A stretch of DNA of 64,000 nucleotides from Pycnopodia helianthoides (lineage: Eukaryota > Echinodermata > Asteroidea > Forcipulatida > Asteriidae), in contig CM063252.1 in assembly GCA_032158295.1 (NCBI GenBank), positions 19,984,036-20,048,035 of the forward strand. The letters run 5' to 3'. Position numbers and translations under genes: made by a program. Below the pieces are notes generated by a model. It did no database searches. It saw only the letters and a program-made list of their open reading frames with translations, and was not told the origin of the DNA. Shown here in pieces: positions 23,844 through 36,180 of the stretch (the stretch's first letter is position 1; each line of letters opens with the position of its first letter).

Positions 23844-26020
23844 TCACCTAGCCAGGGTCACTGTACTCTCTATCTCTCTTAGTGTCCTCTTTCCTTGGGT
23901 CAGTAACATCCTGATTGCCATCTGTAAAATAAAAACCACCATACAATTGTTTTATTTAAAGGGATGGTATACGATTGGTAATCACTCTAAAAATGAATGG
24001 CAATAAAAACTTACTTGGTTAGAAGTATAGCAACTTTCGATAGTGTAAAGCATTTTGAGAAATATTTCAATTCAGAATAATGTGGCTATGGAAAAAGATG
24101 TCAGGTTTTATCCCCCAAAATTTGAATCTGCGAAGAAACGTTTCTGAGATTGTGTATTCCTATTAGAGATTATTCTTTATGCGTGGACATATTCGCTGCG
24201 GATTTTGGCGTTATTTCAAAAAACCGACCACCTTTTGAAATGCAATTTTCACAGGTTTTGTTTTATTGTATATATCTATAGAATCGAACGATCACAAAAA
24301 TTAAAGGTATACTTTGCCTTTAAAGGACAGTACACGTTTGGTAATGACTCTGAAAATTAATGCCAATAAAAACTTACTTGGTAAGAAGTACAGCAGGCTT
24401 GGGTAGTATAATAAATTTTGAGAAACTTTTAACTTCGAAGTACTACGGTATGGAAAATATATCATTTTTTTTCCTTCAAAAATTGAATCTGAGAAGCATT
24501 TCTGTCAGAAACGCTTCTCAGATTGTGTATTCCTATTCTTTATGCTTGGACATATTCGCTCTGATTTTTTGGTGATATCTCAAAAACACGACCACCTTTT
24601 GAAGTGAACTTTTAACAGGTTAGTTTTATTGTATGTACCTACATTTATAGGATTAACACAATCAGTAGGCTCCAATTACCAAACGTGTACTGTGCCTTTA
24701 AATGTTGGAAACGTCGATTCATATTGATCTCTCTCAATTCAACACAAATAATGTATGAACCATGTCAGTTACCTCCTCTTGTTGGCTCTTGTTTCTTTTG
24801 AATTCCTCCCTTGCCCATACTCGAAGCTCGGCTCTATCTTTGACATCAGGTACTCTTCTCAATGCTCGATGTACATCCCGGTACAGACTCAAGACTTGTT
24901 GCCTCAGTAGAAACTATGAACGAAACCGGACAGTGGGTTCTTAAATGCAATGGGAATTGTCATAGAACATGGAGAGCGAATAGTTCATTGAAAATATTTT
25001 GAAAGAAAATATTCTAGCAAACACTACGAAATCTATTAATGGTTTGGTTATTTTCCATCTGCATTAAAAAAACAACAAGCAAGTGTCCGTGTGACCTTTT
25101 GCTTTTCCAACTAAATAGCAGTCATGTATTTTACCGGGTTTGCCCTTTATAATTTTTCCAGTAATTATCCCTGGATGAGTTAGCTAGCTTGTCAATTCAT
25201 TAGTCCGTCAGCTTTTTCACTAGTTCATATTTCATGTCAAACTGGGATACTTTTCAACACTGAACTAGCCAGCTGTACTACATGAAGAGAATTCTAACTG
25301 GCCCTCGGGTGTTTTAACTGGCATTTGGGCAGTGGGCCACAGTTAAGGGGGAACCATTTTAAATAAAACAATTAAGTGGTTTTATTAGAGCAGGTTCGTT
25401 TATGTAATGTCTGGTTATGCCAGCCAGAAGCTTTACAGAAAACTTGACCATTCATCTCTTGAAACATTCTCTATAAAATGATTCTTTAGAATTTATTCCG
25501 ACACTGTTGAGTTAATTGTTATTAAATATTATAAACAATCAACAAATGCCAACACAATTACTACTTTGCAATGCCCTTTGTTTTATAGTAACATAAAAGT
25601 AAACCAAACATTAACAACAATAACATTCCTTTTCTGGAAGAATGCTGCTATTGTCATCATAAACTAATGCATACAGATAGTGTCAGCTGTCACTGTCAGT
25701 CTTTCAGTGTCATTGTCACTGTCAGTGTCAGTGACTGTCACTGTCAGACAGACCGCTGAAGTACTTTTGTTCACGTCCAAGTTCGTTGTTTCAAATGAAC
25801 CGACTAAACTCAACTCAATAACTGACCACAGTACTGTTTATTGTAATTTGTAAGTTACCTATTCACTCTTTCTGACCAGAGATGGTTTGCACTGTTACGA
25901 ATAAGTTGGTTTTGGTCACTAAGTTTAAAAATTACCGTTGATTTGAGAACTCTTCCACTTTTTCTTTAAATAATTTACCTGCTTGAGCGTCAAAGCTTTG
26001 GGTATCTTGGAGGCTGCCAT
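23844..26020 (-). CDS. LYRM2: LYRM2, mitochondrial LYR-motif protein (3 exons)
   Basis: On the minus strand the coding exons are 26020-25979 (14 codons, MAASKIPKALTLKQ), 24913-24773 (47 codons) and 23921-23844 (25 codons plus stop). All are phase 0 with GT-AG borders, for a total of 86 residues against 88 in the human protein. The LYR signature is SLYRDVHRALR at residues 23-33, followed by WAREEFKRNKSQQEE and AIRMLLTQGKR, which match the LYRM2 subfamily. LYR proteins form a three-helix fold that binds mitochondrial acyl carrier protein and helps assemble or tune respiratory complexes; LYRM2 has been linked to complex I. The ATG is the first in frame and gives the conserved MAAS start. The 5' end is divergent with a spliced transcript on the plus strand. 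Intron 23922-24772 carries two TTAA MITEs. Confidence 0.95.
23956..24323. mobile_element. TTAA-flanked MITE, family I, copy 2
   Basis: It starts TTAAAGGGATGGTATACG and ends ATACTTTGCCTTTAA, about 368 bp, in LYRM2 intron 2. It is inverted relative to the copy at 7760-8110. It shares its right TTAA with the next element. Confidence 0.85.
24320..24701. mobile_element. TTAA-flanked MITE, family I, copy 3
   Basis: It has near-perfect ends, TTAAAGGACAGTACACG and CGTGTACTGTGCCTTTAA, and is 382 bp. It lies head-to-tail with copy 2 and the two are joined at a single TTAA. Its terminal repeats are better matched to each other than those of copy 2, which suggests it is the younger of the two. Confidence 0.88.
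24914..25978. other. LYRM2 first intron, with a CAGTGT-type simple repeat
   Basis: Mostly plain sequence. Between 25678 and 25750 the hexamer-like units TGTCAC, TGTCAG and CAGTGT recur in a short imperfect simple repeat. I see no other gene or element. Confidence 0.6.
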
Positions 26021-26499
26021 GTTGTAGCCCGCCCTCACTTGAACTTTGAAATAATTGATATCAACAGAGGGCAGGCTTCTTTTTTTCTGTTACAGTAAAA
26101 ATCAAAACACTTAGAATACTGACAGCACTAGTTGGATGGTATAGCGATAGACGGTTTGGCACAAGAGGTGGCAAATTTTACAAAAACTTTAAAAGACTTG
26201 AATCCCTCACAGAGTAATGGAATCCCTTAGAACATGGGATATTATTAACCCCGCCCCCATGGGCGAAAGAGTAACGGGTTCTCTGCAAACGTATTCGCGA
26301 AGGTAGAAAAAACCGGAACCAGTGCTGAAAAGTGAGCTTAGTCTGGTGCCGGTGACCTTCGCCCATGTTTGAGCGTGTTAATGAGTCAGGTGTTCTGGCA
26401 ACTACCACACGTGATGGGCGGCCATTTAAACGTTTGTTTTTACACACACGAGTCAGTGCAGAGTCGCCGCCAAAAATATCGCAAAACATCCTGAAAAAT
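26021..26499. promoter_or_regulatory. Probable bidirectional promoter of LYRM2 and a divergent spliced RNA
   Basis: The interval between the LYRM2 ATG on the minus strand and the first splice donor on the plus strand (26538) is 0.5 kb. It is richer in CpG (for example around 26240-26480) than its surroundings. No TATA box is evident. The function is inferred from the head-to-head layout. Confidence 0.45.
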
Positions 26500-27487
26500 T
26501 ACCGATGTACAGCCATAGAAAGAAACCATTAGTTACGGTAAGTGTTCTTGTATTCACATTCTTTAGAAGAAAATTGTGTTCAGTCTGGATAACTTGTTTT
26601 ATTCAATACTCGTCAAATGCATTCACCACCTTGACCACTGTAGTGAAACGCCTGCTCTGGCTGGTGTATACGTACTCCTAGAATTATGAGGTTCCATGAA
26701 CCTCATAGAGGTCCATGTACAAACTACAATACAAAACTTTTTTTCATTTACGTTTCTGCACCTGGAGTTCTCATTTGAAATCGGATCTCGCCAAAATTAG
26801 GCTCTACGTGTTCCTTGGAATCTCATTGAGCGTTGCATGGGTCAAGAAAATCTACTCCGCAAATTTAAAATTGTTAAAAAGCAATAAATTCTTAGTAGTG
26901 TATACGCAACAGGCATTGCATTGGACAATGATGCTTGGACAAACTTACCAAAAATACTGTAGACCTTTCTTTTGCAATGTCACAGCCCAAGTTTTTGTCA
27001 CAGCCGAAGTTTTGGCCAACCAAGGTTAGAAAACTATGGGAAGCCATAAATGGCTGTTCTGGGTTTAGTCCCATAAAAAGTGTCAATACATCTTAGGAAG
27101 TGTGATGATCTTTTGAATTGAAACTCAGAATTTTTTGCCAAAATTTTCCCCTAGTTGTCACGTCCCATATTGCCTAATTGTGAAAAGTACACTGAAACAA
27201 TTTTATGAAGAGTCTCGAAGCTGACAATCACTCGTTGAAACAGTCGTCTGCACATTAATGTGCATTAATATGACTCGATTCATTCTTTTCACAGATGATG
27301 CAGGTTGATTTGGTAAACCAACCAAGACATCTTCACCTCACAGTAGTAGAACTTTGCATCCTGGAGGTATGCCATCTATCGTCTAACTTAAAGCAACTTC
27401 ACATCCACTTCAAACTGCATCCATGGGAAGGTAAATAAAATCCTTGTTTAATGACATTTGTTTCCTTTTATTAGGATTTAATACTGA

Positions 27488-27562
27488 ATGTTACAGCGCC
27501 TTGAGCGTCACTGAGTGACGGATATGAGCGCTATATAAGATGCCACTATTATTATTATTACT
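27488..27562 (+). repeat. Solo L2-type LINE 3' tail
   Basis: The sequence CAGCGCCTTGAGCGTCACTG, a short complementary hairpin (TCACTGAGTGA), then GAGCGCTATATAAGATG and ATTATTATTATTA is the typical 3' tail of L2-type LINEs. No reverse transcriptase sequence precedes it, so it is a severely 5'-truncated insertion in the first intron pair of the non-coding RNA. Confidence 0.7.
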
Positions 27563-28504
27563 CACATGTCCCTACCAAAACCACTCGCTCACTGCGGATG
27601 ACCGTCATGCATTTTGTGTACAAACAATTAGTGACCCATAATTTAGCTCTCAAAGACAAGAAAAATGCATCTACGAAAATTTAGCTTAAAACACTTTTAC
27701 AGACAAGGCAGTTTGGCTAGAGTGAGGCCAAAATCCTTTGATTTTCTCTTCTCCCGTGTCACTCTACACAAAGTTTTTTGGACCTGATATGATGCCTGAC
27801 CCTGTGCAATGGGCCTACAGGCCCAAATCCTTGTAAATCCTTGTAAATCCTTCACTAGGCCGATTGGATGTAGGCGGAATTTGGACTGTAAGTGATGCAA
27901 TAGGCCAGTTTGAAAGTGCACAGACCCTGTTTCTCTCTAAACAAAATACATTTTTGCAAACGGAAAAAAGGTTTTAAGCATTGGGTATAAGAACTAACAA
28001 AATGTAAAATTTTGTTCTGGTAATTTTTAATATCTATATTTCAAATGGGGGTGAAGCGGGGTGATATCCGCCACTGTAAAAGTGCCATAGAACTGATCAA
28101 TATTGTACAACATTAAGCCATTTCCCCCTTTTTTTGCAATTTAAATGTTTAATGTCTAAACTATACATTCATTTGTAACTAATGTCTTAATTGTGTTTCA
28201 TTTATTTCTGCTTATAGGAAAACCACAATGAAGATGTCTGAGGCATACAAGTTGGCAAAACCACCTAAATGTCCACCAGTCACCAAAGAGATGTCAGAGG
28301 CTGAGTGATGTCAAAGTATGTAAATCCATATGTGTCTTTTTTGAGCAATGGAGAAAAAAAAAGTTATACAATTCTTTAGCCAGTGTAAACTGCTTGGGGT
28401 ATTATAATGGAACATTTTAAAGTTACATAAGAACTTTTAAGGATATTTTCAAAGAATTAGTTCAAAATCAGCAAAACTTGTTAACTGTACTTCTTGTAGT
28501 GGGA

Positions 28505-28831
28505 TTAACCCTAACAGTGCCAGCCTTGTTTTAGTAATTCTGTATCCACAGGCCGGCATTTAAAAAAAAATGATTTTTTAAATATTTTTTATGTCGAGTA
28601 GTAGAACGTAACGGAACGTTGGCGTCCTGTGGATGGAGATTCAATATGACATTTGAGAACGTTGGCGGCACTCGAAGGGTTCCTTGCCGGTCGTGTTTTG
28701 GCATTTCTTTATCCAGAGGGCAATTATGTATTTTTGGGGGGTCGAGTAGTAGAACGTATGGGAACGTTGGCGGCCTGTGGATGGATACTTAGTTTGACAT
28801 TTCAGAACGTTGGCGGCACTGGAAGGGTTAA
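28505..28831. mobile_element. TTAA-flanked MITE, family IV, with duplicated right end
   Basis: The left end TTAACCCTAACAGTGCC mirrors the right end GGCACTGGAAGGGTTAA; total 327 bp. The right terminal 90 bp is present twice (from 28593 and from 28741, 148 bp apart), each starting GTCGAGTAGTAGAACGTA and ending in GGCGGCACT and GAAGGGTT. The inner copy lacks the final TTAA. It lies in a non-coding RNA intron. Confidence 0.7.
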
Positions 28832-31800
28832 ACAAACAATTCATTTATTATTTGAATACACAGAGGGCTTAGTCTCATATTTCCAATAACAATTTTCCCT
28901 TTCAGCTTGTAAGACATTGTTCGGCATTCTTTTTATTAAAATTGTTACTTGAAAAGTTTCAATATAAAGCTTTGATTTATGATTAATTGTTTTATTTGTA
29001 CAGGAAGCTCCTCGTTTGAAGTTACGGAAAGCAGTTTCTTTGGCAAGAGGTAAAGACTTAATCTGGTGGAAATTGAGATTTTATAAAAATTTGAAGTCTG
29101 CTATGAGTTAGCCTTAATGGAATAGTTGCTCAGCCCCTGCAAAATTTTAAATGGTTACATTTTCCCAACTACCATTGATATTCTCAAATTTTAGTTTTCA
29201 ATATAATAGTTAATGACTTTATTGTAAATCGCAAACAAACAAACAAACCAAAGTGTTTTTTTAGGGGAAAATGGCAAATAAAATAGGTTAAAATAGCTTT
29301 TAACAAAATTTGCCGAACCTTTATTTGGTCCAATTTTGTTCTTAAACTGTAGTTTGATGGGTGGAGGTAGTCAGTTTTTGTGGCCATTTATACTTCATGA
29401 AGTGTTGTAAATCTGTCTTTCAGGATTTTATTTGTTTGCAATGTTGACCCATCCTCACACAAAGAGATATCAGCCCTGCTTCTCATCATAAGAGGTAAGA
29501 TATTTAATTTATAAATTAATAAGGGATATGGGATTTGGAGGATTTTTTCTTTTTGTTTTGTTTATAAAAATTACAAACTGCGCCTTTAATTTTAGTTGTA
29601 AACTGAGCCTTGTAAGATTGATTGCATATTCCTATGAAGTAAAGTTTTTGCTTTTTCAGGCTGGGGTAGGGTTGGCAAAAGTTTATGGGTTAACATCGTT
29701 TCATTTGAGGTTAACTTTTGCAGCGACCATCTTAAAAGTTGCAGTTGGTTTATAAAAAGTTTTTCAGTTGACAAGATATTAATTGGACACAAGTGACAGA
29801 TACTTCAATAAAATTAATATCAGTTTTTTATTTTGTTATTCTATGAATCATTACTCTTTACACTCCTCTACATTGGAGAAATGTTCTTTGCACATTTACA
29901 AAAATACTTCTGAACTAACAATTCAGAGTCTGTTAAAGACTTGTAGGAATTATTACATTATAACTTCTACAGTCAGTCTGACCTTAGATAATGACTGAGA
30001 GGAAATGGTTAGCAATTTTTGTTATAATGTTTGGATCTTTGGTCTTTTCTTTCAGGAGGTCACTCATGTGAAGCCAACTCTTTGTTACACAAATTGTGAG
30101 CGTGTTCATCTCCAATGGAATTTGAATAATAGGTAAGATGTGCATTTCTTCAGGATTCAGGATTTGTGATGGGACCTCAAACACATTTAGGTTAAGATTA
30201 AATGATTGGAAGAGGCAGCCCTCAGAAATACTTATTATTACCCCACGCCACCAGTCCCCCTCCCCTTAAAAAAGGGATGAAAAAGGGGAAAAGCAACAAG
30301 CACCTTAAATATTTAAATATAAGTATCAATCGTTCAAACATTTCTGAGATGGAAACAATTTTAAAGCAAACAATTTGTTGTCCCTATAAAATTAAGGACT
30401 TGAATTTTAAGACAAAGGACTGAAAAGATAACAGTATACAAATATTGTATACTAAGGATTGCATTGTCGCAGAATATAATCAGAAGGTAAAATATTGACT
30501 ATTCTATTTCACAAGGTGAAACAATGATGAAATAAACATTTAAGACCTTAGCCTTTCGTTTCCAACAAATAAAATCAAAGAAAATAGCAAAATGTTGACA
30601 TGTTTTTAGCCTGAACCTCTTGTTAGAATGACAGTGATTAAGACTTCCATTATTTAGGAATTTAGGGAATGTTTAAACTTTGCAATTAAAAAAAATTTCC
30701 CTCTTGTAGTAAAAATCAGCTTTCTGTAAGGTATAGACTAAACTTGCAGGCATCTTCAAACCATTTCTTATTGACAACTTAATTTGATAGTGGGCACAAG
30801 ACAGTGGCACACCCATATATAATTTTAGAAGAGGGCTGGGAAATGTATTCTGCCTTCAATCAGATGGGCGGGGAGGGCTCTCAGGTGAAATACAAAATGA
30901 AACGCTAAGCAGGTTTTTGAGGTGTGCCAACCTCACTTTCATTGCCCTAAATAACTTCTTTTGGTAACTTTTTTCCTTTTCCTCTTTATTTTACTATTTT
31001 AAAAATCAGCAAACCCTTGGAGGGGGACTGACCCAGTGATAAGCCATTTTGGGGGCTTACAGGCCCCAGTCCTTCTAAATCTTTCACTTTTGCACCTGAG
31101 TTATTAACATGCTTCAAAAGAAAGATCACAAGGCAGTTTTTTGTTAGGACAAAACATTGTTGTGAGCCTTGTTTTCATGATTTATTAATTGTGCCAATTT
31201 TTCTTGTGTTTCAGAAAGCTGTTCATCTGACATCAACTACGTGTACATTTATCATTAATACCAGGAATGTCTTAAACCCTTTCAAGGACATGGTAAGACT
31301 GACATTAATAAATGGCCATCCATAATTGTCAGTATTTTCATAGTAGTACAGGGAGCAAAAAGGGCAGGGTCCAATGTCTTTATAAATTATTCTGTTCTTA
31401 AAAGTATAGAGACATGACTGGAAAAGAGTATTGAAAGTTATGGGAAAAGTTCATGGTCTGGAAAAATTCTATTCACTGTACTACCTTGATAATTTTGACC
31501 ATTCTGGCTGAGAAGAACTAGTTTATCTCTAAAGAAATTGTTTTACTTTTAAAACAAGAACATTTAACTAATTATGAAACTATTGCTTTTTTTATTGTCA
31601 CAATCAAAATAAGTTCAATATGAACATGCATAAAATCCCTGACAAAACATACAATGTTTCTAACCGTTTTAACTAAAATGTGACTAGGATGAAATTTTCT
31701 CACAATGGAAAATAGTTTATTCTTCCAAGAAACAATGATGTACTTTCCCTGGAGCCTAAGTAATGTCAAATTGGAGGAGGTTTCTTTTAAAAGACAGAAA

Positions 31801-31974
31801 GTGTATATTTTTCTTACAATAATTTAGTTTTGCAATTACTGGCTTAAATGTTTTCATTATCATTACAAAGCTTTATTCATGATTTGTTGTAGTTAAAACA
31901 TGTAAATCTAAATAAACAACTGTCTCTTATTCTATTTGCCTGGTGTCAGAAGTCTAGTAAACCAATGTTTTTAG

Positions 31975-33760
31975 TTGCCTGTGTCAAATTCCAGCATATC
32001 CAGAAATTTACAAACTTCACCTTTGAAGACCTTACATAGTCCCTACCTGATGTCCTTTTTAAGCAAACTCATTTTACTTACTAATATGCAAACCTGAGAG
32101 TACAAACTTCCCCTTTAGGTTGAGCTGAGCGAGTAAAATTTACTAAGAACAAAGTTCCCCTTAAAAGACACTACCTACTCCCTACCCAATGTCTAGTCAT
32201 CTTACCCCATTGATGAAATTTAAAAAGTACACATTTTCCCTCAGAAGACACTACCTACTCCCTACCCAATGTCCAGTCATCTCACTCCATTGGTGAAATT
32301 TACCAAGTACAAAGTTCCCCTTAGAAGACACTACCTAGTCCCTACCCAATGTCCAGTCATCACACTCCATTTGTGAAATTTACTAAGTACAAAGTTCCCC
32401 TTAGAAGACACTACCTAGTCCCTACCCAATGTCTAGTCATCTTACCCCATTGATGAAATTTACCAAGTACAAAGTTCCCCTTAGAAGACACTACCTACTC
32501 CCTACCCAATGTCCAGTCATCTCACTCCATTGGTGAAATTTACCAAGTACAAAGTTCCTCTAAGAAGACACTATCTAGTCCCTACCCAATGTCTAGTCAT
32601 CTTACCCCATTGATGAAATTTACCAAGTACAAAGTTCCCCTTAGAAGACACTACCTACTCCCTACCCAATGTCCAGTCATCACACTCCATTTGTGAAATT
32701 TACCAAGTACAAAGTTCCTCTAAGAAGACACTATCTAGTCCCTACCCAATGTCTAGTCATCTTACCCCATTGATGAAATTTACCAAGTACAAAGTTCCCC
32801 TTAGAAGACACTACCTAGTCCCTACCCAATGTCTAGTCATCTTACCCCATTGATGAAATTTACCAAGTACAAATTTCCCCTTAGAAGACACTACCTACTC
32901 CCTACCCAATGTCCAGTCATCTCACTCCATTGGTGAAATTTACCAAGTACAAAGTTCCTCTAAGAAGACACTATCTAGTCCCTACCCAATGTCTAGTCAT
33001 CTTACCCCATTGATGAAATTTACCAAGTACAAAGTTCCCCTTAGAAGACACTACCTACTCCCTACCCAATGTCCAGTCATCTTACCCCATTGATGAAATT
33101 TACCAAGTACAAAGTTCCCCTTAGAAGACACTACCTACTCCCTACCCAATGTCCAGTCATCTCACTCCATTGGTGAAATTTACCAAGTACAAATTTCCTC
33201 TAAGAAGACGCTATCTAGTCCCTACCCAATGTCTAGTCATCTTACCCCATTGATGAAATTTACCAAGTACAAAGTTCCCCTTAGAAGACACTACCTACTC
33301 CCTACCCAATGTCCAGTCATCTTACCCCATTGATGAAATTTACCAAGTACAAAGTTCCCCTTAGTAGACACTTCCTAGTCCCTACCCAATGTCTAGTCAT
33401 CTTACCCCATTGATGAAATTTACCAAGTACAAAGTTCCCCTTAGAAGACACTACCTAGTCCCTACCCAATGTCCAGTCATCTCACTCCATTAGTGAAATT
33501 AGTGAAATTTACTAAGTACAAAGTTCCCTTTTAGATTGAGCTGAGCGAGTGAAATTTACCAAGTACAAACTTCCCCTTACTACTGATACCCTACCACCAC
33601 CCTACCCAATGTCCAGTCATTTTACCCTATTAGTTACTATTGTGCTGAGTGAGTGTAATTTTTAAGGTCCAAACTTCCTCCATAGGCCTTACCTTGGCTG
33701 GTCTCAATATGTAGTCAGCAGACTCCTTTGCCTGCTGTTTACATAGTGCACTGAGCAAAG
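31975..33760. repeat. 80-bp satellite array
   Basis: The core 32161-33520 holds 17 units at exactly 80-bp spacing with no insertion or deletion. Key blocks are AGAAGACACTACCTA, TCCCTACCCAATGTC and GAAATTTACCAAGTAC. At least three unit variants occur (CTTACCCCATTGATG, CTCACTCCATTGGTG and CACACTCCATTTGTG) in a mixed order. Diverged copies fade out on both flanks, from about 31975 and to about 33760. It lies in the long intron 31293-35754 of the candidate non-coding RNA. Confidence 0.93.
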
Positions 33761-33829
33761 TGTGAAAAAAATGTCAAAGTACAAATTTGATCTTTATATA
33801 TTAGAAACGAGCACATTTTTTCGGGGGGG

Positions 33830-33905
33830 ACCCAACTGCCCAACCGGGTAGACCGTGCATTAGGAAGCGACTGACCCAGGTTCAAGACCTGGCGGTGTCC
33901 GCCGA
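33830..33905 (+). repeat. tRNA-like fragment, possible SINE head
   Basis: GGTTCAAGACC fits a Pol III B box and lies 50 nt after a weaker A-box-like AACCGGGTAGACC. No complete cloverleaf can be drawn. It is directly followed by the AGAAACT microsatellite, which may be its tail. Confidence 0.4.
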
Positions 33906-33926
33906 ACCTGAGGTCCGAGCTTTATT

Positions 33927-33996
33927 AGAAACTAGAAACTAGAAACTAGAAACTAGAAACTAGAAACTAGAAACTAGAAACTAGAAACTAGAAACT
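33927..33996 (+). repeat. (AGAAACT)10 microsatellite
   Basis: Ten perfect tandem copies of the heptamer AGAAACT, flanked by imperfect ones. Confidence 0.95.
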
Positions 33997-34059
33997 AAGA
34001 AACAAGCTCCTTTTGCTAAAATTTTATTTAATTAAACTAATTTTTTTTAATAAAAAGGC

Positions 34060-35475
34060 CACAGTTTCTCATAGCAGGAATTGAACCCAGGACCATAGCA
34101 TCCAGAGTCATTGAGTCCTTCCATTGGACCACCAACTCGTCTTAAGAAACTTGCATCTGACGTTAATTAAAACCCTTAGAATGGACACAGGTAATGAAAA
34201 TTAAAAGGTACATAGTGGGAGTTGAACCAGGACCCCAGAGTCCAGAGTCCTTGAGTCCTTCCACTGGACCACCAACTCTTCTTAAGAAACTTGCATCTGA
34301 CGTTAATTAAAACCCTTAGAATGGACACAGGTAATGAAAAATAAAAAGGTACAGAGTGGGAGTTGAACCCAGGACCCCAGAGTCCTTGAGTCCTTCCACT
34401 GGACCACCAACTCTTCTTAAGAAACTTGCATCTGACATTAATTAAAACCCTTAAAATGGACACAGGTAACGAAAAATAAAAAGGTACGGAGTGGGAGTTG
34501 AACCCAGGACCCCAGAGTCCAGAGTCCTTGAGTCCTTCCACTGGACCACCAACTCTTCTTAAGAAACTTGCATCTGACGTTAATTAAAACCCTTAGAATG
34601 GACACAGGTAATGAAAAATAAAAAGGTACAGAGTGGGAGTTGAACCCAGGACCCCAGAGTCCTTGAGTCCTTCCACTGGACCACCAACTCTTCTTAAGAA
34701 ACTTGCATCTGACATTAATTAAAACCCTTAAAATGGACACAGGTAACGAAAAATAAAAAGGTACGGAGTGGGAGTTGAACCCAGGACCCCAGAGTCCAGA
34801 GTCCTTGAGTCCTTCCACTGGACCACCAACTCTTCTTAAGAAACTTGCATCTGACGTTAATTAAAACCCTTAGAATGGACACAGGTAATGAAAAATAAAA
34901 AGGTACAGAGTGGGAGTTGAACCCAGGACCCCAGAGTCCAGAGTCCTTGAGTCCTTCCATTGGACCACCAACTCTTCTTAAGAAACTTGCATCTGACATT
35001 AATTAAAACCCTTAGATTGGACACAGGCAATAAAAATGATAAAAGAGTGGGAATCAATGCACCTACATGTGCAACACTCAATCACAAAGTTGCATTTGTA
35101 GTTAATTAAAATCCTTTTTTAAGGGACAGCTGCTGTATAAAACAAAATAGGTGGGATTTGAACCAAAGACCTTTCACTTTTGAGTCACAGGTCCCACCAA
35201 CTGGACTACCAACTCTTTTAAAGAAAATTGTATTGGATGTTTATTTAAACCCTTAGATTGGACACAGTATAAGAAAAACAAAGAACCATAGTCATGAGTC
35301 ATTTTAATACACTGGACCTCCAACTCTTCTTAATTAACTTATGGTTAAGATAAACTTAAACCATTAGGAAGGACAAGGCAATACAAAACAACTAGTGCTA
35401 GATGGGAACTGAACCCAGAACCCTCGCATCCAGAGTCAGGAGTCCTTCCACTGGACCACCAACTCTTCTTAGAAA
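34060..35475 (-). repeat. Tandem array of tRNA-like units with Pol III promoter boxes
   Basis: On the minus strand each unit has TGGTCCAGTGG, a perfect A-box match, and 34 nt later GGTTCAACTCC, a perfect B-box match, inside a tRNA-sized segment. Between them lies GGACTCTGGACTCTGGGG, similar to the anticodon arm region of tRNA-Gln. Spacer sequence contains TTAATTAAAACCCTT. Seven close units lie at about 34060-35030, alternating between a longer and a shorter form (about 141 and 136 bp) that differ by a 7-bp CAGAGTC duplication. Diverged units continue to 35475. No unit folds into a full canonical tRNA, so these are tRNA-derived repeats. Confidence 0.85.
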
Positions 35476-36180
35476 TTTTGCAAATTTTAAGCTATTTAAA
35501 ATGCGGGCAGTTTGGAAATAAGAAAATAAATGGAGTCTTATATCTGAAGTCTAGACTAGTCTTGCTTTTTAAAAATGATAACAATTTGAATATATTTATA
35601 TTGTTTGTTTAAAGAGCTGCAGTGTGTTAGACCTGCATGGAAAATTTCAAATTTTTGGAGGCACCGTTATATCGAGAAATAGTTAATATCTTCAAAGGTT
35701 GCCAAGATAGATGACTCAAACTAAGAATTGTCTGCTCCTCACTCTCCATTTCAGCTCTATCAAATATCATGCGATTTGAAAACAAACAATTTCGGCCAAT
35801 TTAAAAAAAAACTGCAAGGTAAGCTTGCCATTTTTTCAGCCTCAAACATGTTTTTTCTCCGATTTGCCTCGAAATTTACTCATAGAAAGTCTTCTGTATG
35901 TAGAGGTCAGTTGCCAAGTTACAGGTGTTTGAGACAAGGTTTTGATTAAAAAATATATTTTAAGCTTCATTTTGAGGCACCGAAGAAATACTCAATACCT
36001 TCAAAAGTTGAGCAGGCTGTGACCAGACTGTTACGAGAGCCAGAGTTTTTGAAATTGTTGGCAATGTTCCCCTGTCTTCCCCTGTGTGAATGATGTTCAA
36101 GAAGTGCCTCAAGGATTAAGCCAATATGTTGGGCTCTTTCAAGCTGCTCAACAGAGAGTGCCTTCAGTGGTCTGATAACA

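Noticed and set aside
27103..27195. Box C/D snoRNA with GTGATGA and CTGA
   Set aside because: No complementary terminal stem flanks the boxes.
30516..30622. Box C/D snoRNA in a non-coding RNA intron (ATGATGA ... CTGA)
   Set aside because: The terminal stem is offset from the C box and interrupted, no clear D' box guide is seen, and the distance to the splice acceptor (about 600 nt) is unusual.
32161..35030. CRISPR array, suggested by regular repeats
   Set aside because: The DNA is eukaryotic; units are contiguous satellites without unique spacers or cas genes.
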